A stretch of 64,000 nt of DNA from WLND01 sp040398845 (GTDB taxonomy: Bacteria > Actinomycetota > Actinomycetes > S36-B12): NCBI GenBank assembly GCA_040398845.1, contig JBBATH010000019.1, positions 1 to 64,000 on the forward strand. The letters run 5' to 3'. Under the pieces are notes generated by a model. It was given only the letters and a program-made list of their open reading frames with translations, ran no database searches and was not told the origin of the DNA. The position numbers and the translations under genes are program-made. The stretch's first letter is position 1. Each line of letters starts with the position of its first letter. Shown piece after piece: positions 1-7,280 of the stretch.

Positions 1-140
1 CTAGACTTACTGAACCAGAATCAGCAGGGCTGCCAATTACCCCATACCCCAAAACTCACCTGCAGCGTTCACAGGCTTGACTCAATCTTACGTCCCTGAT
101 TCACCCCGATTACGCGGCGCCCGTGAAGTATAGGGGACGC

Positions 141-1646
141 CTACATCATCCTGCGAGCCGCTCCAAGTCTGGCGATCGTAACGTCCTTGCCAAGGATCTC
201 TATCGACTCAAAGAGCGGAGGCGAGACCCGGCGCCCGGTCACGGCGACGCGCACGGGTCCGAAGGCCACCTTGGGCTTCAACGAGAGGCCATCGATGAGC
301 GCGGCGCGAAGCGCCTCCTCGATGCCGGTTGCCGTCCACGCATCAAGGCCGTTGAGTGCCGTTACCGCGGCATCGATGACCATCGTGGAATCAGGTGAAA
401 GCACAGCCTGCGCATCAGTGGCATCCACCTCGAAACGCTCGTTCGGCACCAGAAGAAACGCGAGCATTCCAACCGATTGGCTCAGGGTTTCCATCCGCTC
501 CTGAACGAGCGGCACCGCCGCCCGGAGCACCGCCTGCTGGCCAGCAGTCGGCGGGTAGTCAATGACATGCGCCTCGACGAGGAAGGGCACGATTCGGTCG
601 ATCAGGTCATCGTCACCTAGGGCGCGGATCCAATCGCCGTTGATGGCCGTGCACTTCTTCAGGTCGAAGCGCGCCGGATTCGGATTCACCCGGTTCAGAG
701 TGAAGTGCTCGGCCATCTGCTCCTTGCTAAAGAACTCCTGGTCGTCGCCCATCGACCAGCCGAGTAGCGCGAGATAATTGAGCAACGCCTCGGGCAAGTA
801 GCCGTGATCGCGGTACATCTGCAGCGCCGACTCGGGATCACGCTTCGAGAGCTTTCGGTTCCCCTCCCCCATGACATAGGGCAGGTGGCCGAATCGAGGC
901 GTCGTGCCGTCGCTCACCCCAATGGCCGCTAGGGCCTCGTACAGGGCGATCTGCCGCGGCGTCGACGAGAGCAGGTCCTCGCCACGCAGCACATGCGTGA
1001 TGCGCATGAGCGCATCGTCAACCGGGTTCACGAGCGTGTAGAGCGGCTCGCCATTCCCGCGGACGAGCACGTAGTCGGGCACGTGCTCCTTTCCGAAGGT
1101 GATCTCACCCCGGACGAGGTCGTCCCAGGTGCAGTCGCGGTCCGGCATCTTGAAGCGCAGGACGCAGTCACGGCCCTCAGCGGCATAGGCCGCCGCCTGG
1201 GTGTCCGTGAGATCACGGCACTGCCCGTCGTATCCCGGCGTGCGGCCCTCCGCTTTGGCAAGGTCGCGTCGTTCCTCGAGTTCGACTTGGGAGCAGTAGC
1301 ACGCGTAGGCATAACCCGCTTCACGCAGTCGCGCAGCGACGTCGGCATAGATGTCAAGCCGTTGGGACTGGCGGTAAGGACCGTGGGGACCACCCACCTC
1401 GGGGCCCTCGTCCCACGTGAGGCCCAACCAGCGCAGCGCATCGAGGAGGGCGTCGTAGGACTCCTCACTGTCGCGGGCCGAATCGGTGTCCTCGATACGG
1501 AAGACGAAGGTCCCCTGCATGTGACGCGCAAAGGCCCAGTTGAACAACGCGGTGCGAATCATCCCGACGTGCGGGTTGCCAGTGGGTGATGGGCAGAATC
1601 GGACGCGAACCCGTTCTCCTGCGCCGGTTGCGTCAGCCACGGTCAA
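141..1646 (-). CDS. gltX: Glutamyl-tRNA synthetase
   Basis: Charges tRNA-Glu with glutamate in the cytoplasm. The 501-residue product has the class I synthetase signatures: the HIGH-like motif HVGMIRTALFNW near residue 26, FRIEDTD just after it, and the KMSKS-like motif KLSKRD near residue 265. The C-terminal anticodon-binding half is present, and the length is normal for the family. The start is either TTG at 1646 or GTG at 1640; both overlap the end of the upstream fumarylacetoacetase-family gene, which implies translational coupling. It closes the minus-strand run leuB-ilvE-cimA-FAH-gltX. The 140 bases downstream hold nothing recognisable. Confidence 0.97.
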   Translation of the reverse strand: MTVADATGAGERVRVRFCPSPTGNPHVGMIRTALFNWAFARHMQGTFVFRIEDTDSARDSEESYDALLDALRWLGLTWDEGPEVGGPHGPYRQSQRLDIYADVAARLREAGYAYACYCSQVELEERRDLAKAEGRTPGYDGQCRDLTDTQAAAYAAEGRDCVLRFKMPDRDCTWDDLVRGEITFGKEHVPDYVLVRGNGEPLYTLVNPVDDALMRITHVLRGEDLLSSTPRQIALYEALAAIGVSDGTTPRFGHLPYVMGEGNRKLSKRDPESALQMYRDHGYLPEALLNYLALLGWSMGDDQEFFSKEQMAEHFTLNRVNPNPARFDLKKCTAINGDWIRALGDDDLIDRIVPFLVEAHVIDYPPTAGQQAVLRAAVPLVQERMETLSQSVGMLAFLLVPNERFEVDATDAQAVLSPDSTMVIDAAVTALNGLDAWTATGIEEALRAALIDGLSLKPKVAFGPVRVAVTGRRVSPPLFESIEILGKDVTIARLGAARRMM

Positions 1647-2424
1647 TCACCGGATTCGTCAACGTCCCCACACCTGCGATCGTCACTGATACCTCATCTC
1701 CGGACCGAATCGGGCCCACCCCAGCCGGGGTGCCCGTCAGAATGACATCCCCCGGCAACAGGGTCATCACGGAACTAATCCACGACACCAGTTCGGCAAC
1801 ATCGAACACCATGTCACCCGTCGAGCCCAGCTGCCGGACCCCGCCATTCACGTGACAGGCAATCGAAGCAGCGTCGGTCTCAAGATCGGTCACGATCCAG
1901 GGTCCGAGCGGGCAGAATGAATCGAACCCCTTGGCTCGACCCCACTGTCCATCAGATTTTTGGAGGTCGCGAGCGGTCACATCATTCGCGCACGTATAGC
2001 CGAGGACGACCTCGGGCACGCGATCTACGGGTACATCACTGCAGAGCCTGCCAATCACCACGGCAAGTTCAGCCTCGTGCTCGACCTGTTCGGACTGCCA
2101 CGGAAGCAAGATCGGCTCACCCGGGCCGATGATCGAGGTACTCGGCTTAAGGAAGATCATCGGGGACACGGGAACCTCGTTGCCCATTTCCTTTGCATGG
2201 GCCACGTAGTTGCGCCCGACAGCGATGATCTTGCTCGGCAGCACCGGGGCGATGAATCGCACATCTGACGCCTTCATGATGCGTCCCTCCGGGGCCAGTT
2301 CACCGAACGGGTGACCATCAAGCAGCGCGACGAGGGTGCCCTCACCGATCTCCCCTGCGTCCGACAACCCCTCGATGAGGCCAAAGAACAGGTCGCCATC
2401 AACAGAAACTCGGCAAATACGCAC
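1633..2424 (-). CDS. Fumarylacetoacetate hydrolase family protein
   Basis: A 263-residue member of the FAH superfamily, metal-dependent enzymes that hydrolyse C-C bonds or decarboxylate/hydrate oxo-acids. The hallmarks are VGRNYVAHAKEMG (about residues 69-81), the metal-binding E-x-E in EHEAELAVVIG (about 112-122), and TGTPAGVG near the C-terminus. The start is GTG at 2424, 17 bases after cimA, and the stop overlaps gltX. This gene is often found next to gltX and leucine genes in actinobacteria. Its exact substrate cannot be read from sequence; acylpyruvate hydrolase or oxaloacetate decarboxylase activity is possible. Confidence 0.9.
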   Translation of the reverse strand: MRICRVSVDGDLFFGLIEGLSDAGEIGEGTLVALLDGHPFGELAPEGRIMKASDVRFIAPVLPSKIIAVGRNYVAHAKEMGNEVPVSPMIFLKPSTSIIGPGEPILLPWQSEQVEHEAELAVVIGRLCSDVPVDRVPEVVLGYTCANDVTARDLQKSDGQWGRAKGFDSFCPLGPWIVTDLETDAASIACHVNGGVRQLGSTGDMVFDVAELVSWISSVMTLLPGDVILTGTPAGVGPIRSGDEVSVTIAGVGTLTNPVIDRG

Positions 2425-2441
2425 GAGCGGAGCCTATCGAC

Positions 2442-4034
2442 TCAGGCAGGCTCCTGGGACGCACGCGCATTCCTCAGCAGCCCGAACATCACGGCATCCT
2501 CGAGCGCTCGCCAAGACGCCGCGATGACATTCTCGTGGACTCCAACGGTCGACCATTCGCTCGTACCGTCAGTCGTGCCGACGAGGACTCGAGTGACCGC
2601 TCCCGTTCCCGTCGCACCCTCGAGGATTCGCACCTTGTAATCGACGAGCCGCAGGGCCTCGAGCTCCGGGTAAATCTGCATGACCGCGGCGCGCAAGGCT
2701 TTGTCCAGCGCATTGACAGGCCCGTTTCCCTCAGCCGTCGAGATGATGCGTTCGCCGCCGGCGAAGACCTTGACCGTCGCCTCGCTCTTCACTGCACCGT
2801 CGGGCAACTGCTCGACGATGGTGCGCCATGACTCCACCTCGAACGCCTTGGTGAGGCCATCCTCTGCCCGAAGCAGCAACTCGAAGGACGCATCAGCCGC
2901 CTCAAAGGTCCAACCCTTGGCCTCAAGTGCCTTCACCTGCTCGACAACCCGGGTGAGGAGTCCGGGGTCCTCGGAGAGGTCGTACCCAAGCTCACGGCCC
3001 TTGAGCTCAACGGAGGCCCGACCAGCCATCTCGGTGATGAGGACCCGCTGGTTTCCACCGACGAGTGTCGGGTCAATGTGGTTGTACAGCTCCGCATTTA
3101 CCTTCAGGGCGCTCGCATGGAGACCTGCCTTGTGCGCGAATGACGAGACGCCGGCATACGCCTGGTGGGTATCGGGCGCGATGTTCGCGATCTCTGCGAT
3201 CGCATGCGATACCCGAACTGTCTCCCGCAGATTGCCCTCCGGCAGGCACTCAATGCCGAGCTTGAGTTCGAGATTCGCAACGACCGGGAACAGGTCGGCA
3301 TTGCCGGTGCGCTCGCCATAGCCATTGGCGGTGCACTGGACATGGCTGGCACCGGCCTCAACTGCCGAGATCGTGTTCGCGACCGCGCAGCCCGTGTCGT
3401 TTTGGCAGTGGATCCCAATCCGGACGCCGGAACGCTCACGGACATCGTTGACCGTCGCATGGATACCGCTCGGAAGCATGCCGCCGTTCGTATCGCAGAG
3501 GACGCCGACACTGGCACCCGCCTCAAACGCTGCAATGAGCAGTCGGACACCATAGTCGGGATCGTGCTTGTATCCGTCGAAGAAGTGCTCCATGTCGACG
3601 AAGACGCGCCGGCCTTCCCCAGCGATGAACCGCACCGTGTCACTCACCATCGAGAGGTTCTCGTCCAGCGTGGTCTTGAGCGCCTCGAAGACATGCCTGA
3701 CATCGGACTTCGCTACGAGCGTCACCACCGGCGCCAAGGAGTCGAGCAGGGCGCGCACCTGCAGGTCATCCTCGACCTTCACGCCCGCCTTACGGGTGGC
3801 ACCGAATGCCACGAGTTGGGCGTTGCGCAGGGTCAGCTCGGACTGCGCCCTCGTGAAAAACTCGGTGTCCTTCGGCATCGCACCCGGCCAGCCGCCCTCA
3901 ATGAATCCGACCCCGTACTCGTCAAGGAGCCGGGCAACGGCGAGCTTGTCATGGACCGAGAACGAAATGCCCTCCCGTTGGGCGCCATCGCGCAAGGTCG
4001 TGTCAAACACGTGGAATCCATCTGGACGACTCAT
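2442..4034 (-). CDS. cimA: (R)-citramalate synthase
   Basis: Condenses pyruvate with acetyl-CoA to give citramalate, the first step of the threonine-independent route to 2-oxobutyrate and isoleucine. The 530-residue product has the HMGL-like domain signature FDTTLRDGAQREG at residues 8-20, metal-ligand motifs HCQNDTGCAVANT and GYGERTGNAD, and a C-terminal LeuA allosteric dimer domain with a conserved GTGAVTRV segment. The family is separated from LeuA by length and by the YDLSEDP/RAGLHASA-type features. The start is ATG at 4034 because AAAGG lies 8 bases upstream; an in-frame codon at 4064 falls inside the leader. No ilvA is in the window, so this may be the main isoleucine entry route. A terminator-like leader precedes it. 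Confidence 0.92.
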   Translation of the reverse strand: MSRPDGFHVFDTTLRDGAQREGISFSVHDKLAVARLLDEYGVGFIEGGWPGAMPKDTEFFTRAQSELTLRNAQLVAFGATRKAGVKVEDDLQVRALLDSLAPVVTLVAKSDVRHVFEALKTTLDENLSMVSDTVRFIAGEGRRVFVDMEHFFDGYKHDPDYGVRLLIAAFEAGASVGVLCDTNGGMLPSGIHATVNDVRERSGVRIGIHCQNDTGCAVANTISAVEAGASHVQCTANGYGERTGNADLFPVVANLELKLGIECLPEGNLRETVRVSHAIAEIANIAPDTHQAYAGVSSFAHKAGLHASALKVNAELYNHIDPTLVGGNQRVLITEMAGRASVELKGRELGYDLSEDPGLLTRVVEQVKALEAKGWTFEAADASFELLLRAEDGLTKAFEVESWRTIVEQLPDGAVKSEATVKVFAGGERIISTAEGNGPVNALDKALRAAVMQIYPELEALRLVDYKVRILEGATGTGAVTRVLVGTTDGTSEWSTVGVHENVIAASWRALEDAVMFGLLRNARASQEPA

Positions 4035-4065
4035 GATGCGCCTTTCGTGCGGTGCTCTGCACATG

Positions 4066-4118
4066 AAAAAACCCCCCGCGGATGCGAAGGGCTGCGCGTC
4101 GACCGGAGGTCGACGCGC
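4066..4118 (-). promoter_or_regulatory. Tandem hairpins with terminator before cimA (probable attenuator)
   Basis: Read on the minus strand, an 11-bp perfect hairpin (4118-4094, 3-base loop) is followed directly by an 8-bp hairpin (4091-4072, loop ATCC, two G-U pairs) and six T residues (4071-4066). The T run ends only 32 bases before the cimA start, so there is no room for a new promoter downstream. It can therefore only act as an attenuator or leaky terminator for cimA within the ilvE-cimA interval. The hairpins are seen directly; attenuation is inferred. Confidence 0.7.
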
Positions 4119-4147
4119 TAGGAAATAATGTTGGTGACGTGAAGCAC
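4118..4147 (-). CDS. Candidate leader peptide of cimA (MLHVTNIIS)
   Basis: A 9-codon GTG-initiated frame reads LHVTNIIS and holds Leu, Val, Thr and two adjacent Ile codons. It stops exactly at the base of the first hairpin before cimA. That placement is what transcription attenuation by branched-chain amino acid supply would need. No ribosome binding site is visible; a -10-like CATTAT overlaps the frame rather than preceding it, so initiation is unproven. It could be a chance frame. Confidence 0.4.
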   Translation of the reverse strand: MLHVTNIIS

Positions 4148-4156
4148 AGGTTGAAC

Positions 4157-5281
4157 CTAGCAGATGGTGTGCATCCAGTTGTGGGGATCGGGCGCAGCGC
4201 CCGTTTGAACGTCGAGAAGAGCTTGACGAAGCTGCGTTGTCACCGGCCCGGTCAGCCCACCAGAAATAGACCAGGCGCCGCTCTGCCGAGACTTCACATG
4301 GCCCACGGGGGTGATGACCGCGGCCGTGCCGCAGGCGAACACCTCAGTGATCTCGCCGCTCGCGCAGCCATCACGCCAGTCGCCCACACTGATCGGCTCC
4401 TCGTCGGCGCGGATGCCGTGGTCCATCGCCACGGTGAGGAGCGAATCCCTGGTAATACCCGGGAGCAGCGAGCCGGTGAGCCTAGGCGTGACGAGGCGGG
4501 CGGAATCGCCGGACCCCAGCACGAAGTACAGATTCATGCCGCCCATCTCCTCGATCCAGGTCCGTTCGACCGCATCGAGCCACACCACCTGATCGCAGCC
4601 ATGCTGCGCGGCCTCGGCCTGCGCGACGAGCGATGCAGCGTAGTTTCCGCCGCATTTTGCCTCACCGGTACCGCCCGGTGCCGCCCGCACATAGTCGTCG
4701 GAGAGCCACACCGAGACCGGCTTAATCCCGTTGGGGAAATACGCGCCTGCGGGCGAGGCGATGAGAAGGTACTGGTAGGAATTGGCTGGCCGCACACCCA
4801 GACCAATCTCGGTGGAGATCATGAACGGGCGCAGGTAGAGGGATCGCTCGTCCTCCCCGGAAACCCACGCAACATCCTGACGGACAAGCGCCTCGATGGA
4901 CCCGAGGAACAGTTCTTCCGGGAGTTCTGCCATCGCGAGCCGCCGAGCCGATGACGCGAAACGGGCAGCATTGCGCATCGGACGGAAGGTCTTGACTGAC
5001 CCATCGGCGTGGCGATAGGCCTTCAGCCCCTCGAAGATCTCCTGGCCGTAGTGGAGAACACTCGTCGCAGGGTCAAGACTGATGGGCCCGTACGGGACGA
5101 GTGCGGCGTCGTGCCATCCATGCTCCTTAGTCCACTGCGCGGTGACCATGTGGTCGGTGAAGTAGCGCCCAAATCCGGGATCGGCAAGGATTTCAGCCCG
5201 ACGCTCCGCGGTGACCGGCGACGGGTTCTCGGTGATCGCGATCGGCCACAGGACCGTGCCATGCTCAGCCGTCGCGCTCAT
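4157..5281 (-). CDS. ilvE: Branched-chain amino acid aminotransferase
   Basis: PLP-dependent class IV transaminase for the final step of leucine, isoleucine and valine synthesis. The product has 374 residues. The PLP lysine lies in GGTGEAKCGGNYAASL; YGQEIFEGLKAYR and VLGSG-type substrate segments are present. The ATG at 5281 is chosen because GAGGAGG lies 7 bases upstream; the open frame continues to 5440 but runs into the leuB end without family similarity. It lies 41 bases downstream of leuB and upstream of the cimA leader, so leuB-ilvE are probably co-transcribed, with the cimA part under additional control. Confidence 0.96.
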   Translation of the reverse strand: MSATAEHGTVLWPIAITENPSPVTAERRAEILADPGFGRYFTDHMVTAQWTKEHGWHDAALVPYGPISLDPATSVLHYGQEIFEGLKAYRHADGSVKTFRPMRNAARFASSARRLAMAELPEELFLGSIEALVRQDVAWVSGEDERSLYLRPFMISTEIGLGVRPANSYQYLLIASPAGAYFPNGIKPVSVWLSDDYVRAAPGGTGEAKCGGNYAASLVAQAEAAQHGCDQVVWLDAVERTWIEEMGGMNLYFVLGSGDSARLVTPRLTGSLLPGITRDSLLTVAMDHGIRADEEPISVGDWRDGCASGEITEVFACGTAAVITPVGHVKSRQSGAWSISGGLTGPVTTQLRQALLDVQTGAAPDPHNWMHTIC

Positions 5282-5322
5282 GCTCGCCTCCTCGTCGACA
5301 CGTTCCCCAAGTGCTCGGGCGT

Positions 5323-6384
5323 TCAGCCTAGACCCGACGCTGCGACAGCGCCCGAAGTAAGAGCATCGCCAATCTCGCTCGTCGACCGAACCGCACTGCC
5401 CCGGGAGGCGAGGTCGGCGGCCACCGCGGTCTCGACCCATCCCGAAGCCTCGGCGAGGCCCACGTGGTCGAGGAGCATCGCAAGCGACATGACCGTCGCG
5501 GTTGGATCAGCCTTGCCCTGTCCCGCGATATCCGGCGCCGATCCATGGACGGGCTCGAACATACTCGGATTCGTACGACTCGGGTCGATGTTGCCACTCG
5601 CGGCAAGCCCGATGCCCCCGCCAATCGCGGCCCCGATGTCGGTGAGAATGTCGCCGAACAGATTGTCAGTGACAACGACGTCGAAGCGCTCCGGATTCGT
5701 GAGGAAGAACATCGACGCGGCATCAACGTGGCAGTAGTCGGTGGTGATGCCCGGGTATTCCTTGGCGACGCGATCGAAGGTCCGCTGCCACAGGGACCCG
5801 GCGTGAACGAGGACATTCGTCTTGTGCACAAGCGTGACCTTGCCCCGCCTCCGGCCTGCCCTCTCGAACGCATCGCGCACAATCCGCTCGACGCCGAAGG
5901 CAGTATTGATGCTCTCCTCGGTTGCGACCTCATGAACGGTGCCCTTGCGAAGGACGCCGCCCGATCCCACATACGGTCCCTCAGTCCCCTCCCGGCAGAC
6001 AACGAAGTCGATTTCGGCAGGACCCTTACCAGCGATCGGCCCAGTCACGCCCGGGTACAACTTCACCGGGCGCAGGTTCACGTGATGGTCCATGACGAAG
6101 CGGAGCGGGAGCAGGACCCCCCGCTCGAGAATCCCGGGAGCCACGGACGGATCACCAATAGCACCAAGCAGGATGGCGTCGTAGCCGCGCAACTCCTCCA
6201 CCACCTCATCGGGCAGCAGCTCTCCGGTGGCGTTGTAACGCCGCGCGCCGAGGTCGTATTCGGTGGTCTCGACGGTGACGTCGGCAAGCGGCGCGATCGA
6301 GACGAGGACTTTCATGGCCTCGGCCACGACCTCCGTCCCGATGCCGTCGCCGGGGATGAGCGCAAGGTTCAGGGTGCGTGACAT
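5323..6384 (-). CDS. leuB: 3-isopropylmalate dehydrogenase
   Basis: NAD-dependent oxidation and decarboxylation of 3-isopropylmalate in leucine synthesis. The 353-residue product starts with IPGDGIGTEVVAEAMK and carries LLGAIGDP, the substrate-binding region with LRPVKLYPG, VHKTNVL, and the metal-site VVTDNLFGDILTDIGAAI. It is of the short actinobacterial type. The ATG at 6384 is preferred over an upstream TTG. A TACTCT -10-like element lies about 8 bases before it, so the mRNA may be leaderless. leuC and leuD are not in the window. Confidence 0.95.
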   Translation of the reverse strand: MSRTLNLALIPGDGIGTEVVAEAMKVLVSIAPLADVTVETTEYDLGARRYNATGELLPDEVVEELRGYDAILLGAIGDPSVAPGILERGVLLPLRFVMDHHVNLRPVKLYPGVTGPIAGKGPAEIDFVVCREGTEGPYVGSGGVLRKGTVHEVATEESINTAFGVERIVRDAFERAGRRRGKVTLVHKTNVLVHAGSLWQRTFDRVAKEYPGITTDYCHVDAASMFFLTNPERFDVVVTDNLFGDILTDIGAAIGGGIGLAASGNIDPSRTNPSMFEPVHGSAPDIAGQGKADPTATVMSLAMLLDHVGLAEASGWVETAVAADLASRGSAVRSTSEIGDALTSGAVAASGLG

Positions 6385-6469
6385 GCACAGAAGAGTAGTT
6401 GTCGCCAATTGGCATCATCTCCCCGGATCAGTCACGCTTGAGCCAAGAAGGCTTCATCGGCCCGATCAG

Positions 6470-6668
6470 TTACTGACCAATCGGACGGCGACGCGTCCCG
6501 ATGACCGTCACGAGCGAGCCGGCTGCGAGTGCCACGCTCACGATGATCAGCTCACGATGATCAGCTCACGATGGACACCACAGCAGTGACACCGCCCATG
6601 ACGAGTGCAACTGCCGCAGCCGCGATGCGAGCACTCACGCCGTAGCGCGCCCCTCGGTCGGCGCTCAA
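6470..6668 (-). pseudogene. Small membrane-protein frame broken by a 14-bp tandem repeat
   Basis: A TTG at 6668 overlaps the TGA of the upstream PPOX gene (TTGA) and opens a 35-codon hydrophobic frame, with ARIAAAAVALVMGGVTAVV, that ends at 6561. Immediately downstream is another hydrophobic stretch, VSVALAAGSLVTVIG, ending TRRPIGQ at 6470, in a different frame. The break lies at two tandem 14-bp units. Removing exactly those 28 bases fuses the two parts into one continuous frame of about 60 residues with two hydrophobic helices. Either a frameshifted relic or a repeat-switched small membrane protein; function unknown. Confidence 0.4.
6536..6573. repeat. 14-bp tandem direct repeat
   Basis: The unit GCTCACGATGATCA occurs at 6536-6549 and 6550-6563, followed by a partial third copy at 6564-6573. 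The unit length is not a multiple of three, so copy-number change shifts the overlapping hydrophobic reading frame. Confidence 0.9.
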
Positions 6669-7084
6669 GATTTCGCGCCACTGAGGGTTATGGCGAGCCC
6701 CAGATGCCCCGCGTCGCCGATCCCAGCCTTGCGCGCCTTCCTCTCGTTCATCCGGGTGAGGATGCGCCCCATGAGGCCGTACTTGCGGATGATGGCGTCC
6801 AAGCTCACTGCGGTTTCCTCCGGGTCCTGCATGCGCGCGAGCCCGGACTCGGATACGGTGCCCGGCTTGACTCGACCGCGCATGTCGCAGGGGGAGACAA
6901 GGACCTCCGGGTTGGTGCGCAAGCGCTTGGCCTTGCCCGAGTTGGGATCGGTGATGACGATCAGGGCATCGCCGCTGCGGACGAGCCAGACGGGCGTTGC
7001 GACGGCCGTGCCGTCTTTGCGGTAGGTCGTGAGGGAGATGTACTTCGCCGAGCCCAGGACTTCGAGTGCAGAAGATGCGGTCAT
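6665..7084 (-). CDS. PPOX-class flavin/F420-type oxidoreductase (split beta-barrel)
   Basis: A 139-residue protein of the pyridoxamine-5'-phosphate-oxidase-like split beta-barrel fold. It shows the typical small-family pattern SLTTYRKDGTAVATPVWLV, then VITDPNSGKAKRLRTNPEV and a C-terminal RKYGLMGRI segment. This resembles the TIGR03666-type F420-binding proteins of actinobacteria, which act as oxidoreductases or cofactor-binding proteins. The substrate is not predictable. It is transcribed away from leuA and its leader. Confidence 0.85.
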   Translation of the reverse strand: MTASSALEVLGSAKYISLTTYRKDGTAVATPVWLVRSGDALIVITDPNSGKAKRLRTNPEVLVSPCDMRGRVKPGTVSESGLARMQDPEETAVSLDAIIRKYGLMGRILTRMNERKARKAGIGDAGHLGLAITLSGAKS

Positions 7085-7151
7085 GCGACATACCTACCAG
7101 AGGTTCCCAGCACAGATCCACCCTCGCGACACCTGCTAGAGTCGACGCATC

Positions 7152-7193
7152 ATGAAGCGCGACCTCCTCCTTCGCTGCCGCGGCGAGGCCTAA
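7152..7193 (+). CDS. leuA leader peptide (MKRDLLLRCRGEA)
   Basis: A 13-residue frame MKRDLLLRCRGEA has three consecutive Leu codons and sits about 90 bases upstream of leuA. A -10-like TAGAGT at 7138-7143 lies 8 bases before the ATG, so the peptide is probably made from a leaderless transcript. Its 3' part forms the ascending arm of a long hairpin. Leucine-codon-rich leaders upstream of leuA are established in actinobacteria; stalling at the Leu codons would report leucyl-tRNA supply. Confidence 0.8.
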   Translation: MKRDLLLRCRGEA

Positions 7194-7215
7194 ACCACCG
7201 GCCTCCTCGTCGCGG
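7178..7215 (+). promoter_or_regulatory. leuA leader RNA hairpin
   Basis: The segment 7178-7190 pairs with 7200-7215, a 13-bp stem with one G-U pair, one 3-base bulge and a 9-base loop holding the leader stop codon. No T run follows, so control could be through alternative pairing or access to translation rather than a simple intrinsic terminator. Confidence 0.6.
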
Positions 7216-7280
7216 GTTTCGTCGTTCGCCGGTAACAGGCATAGACGGCCACCACCAAGACGAGACTTCGAGGAGCACAG

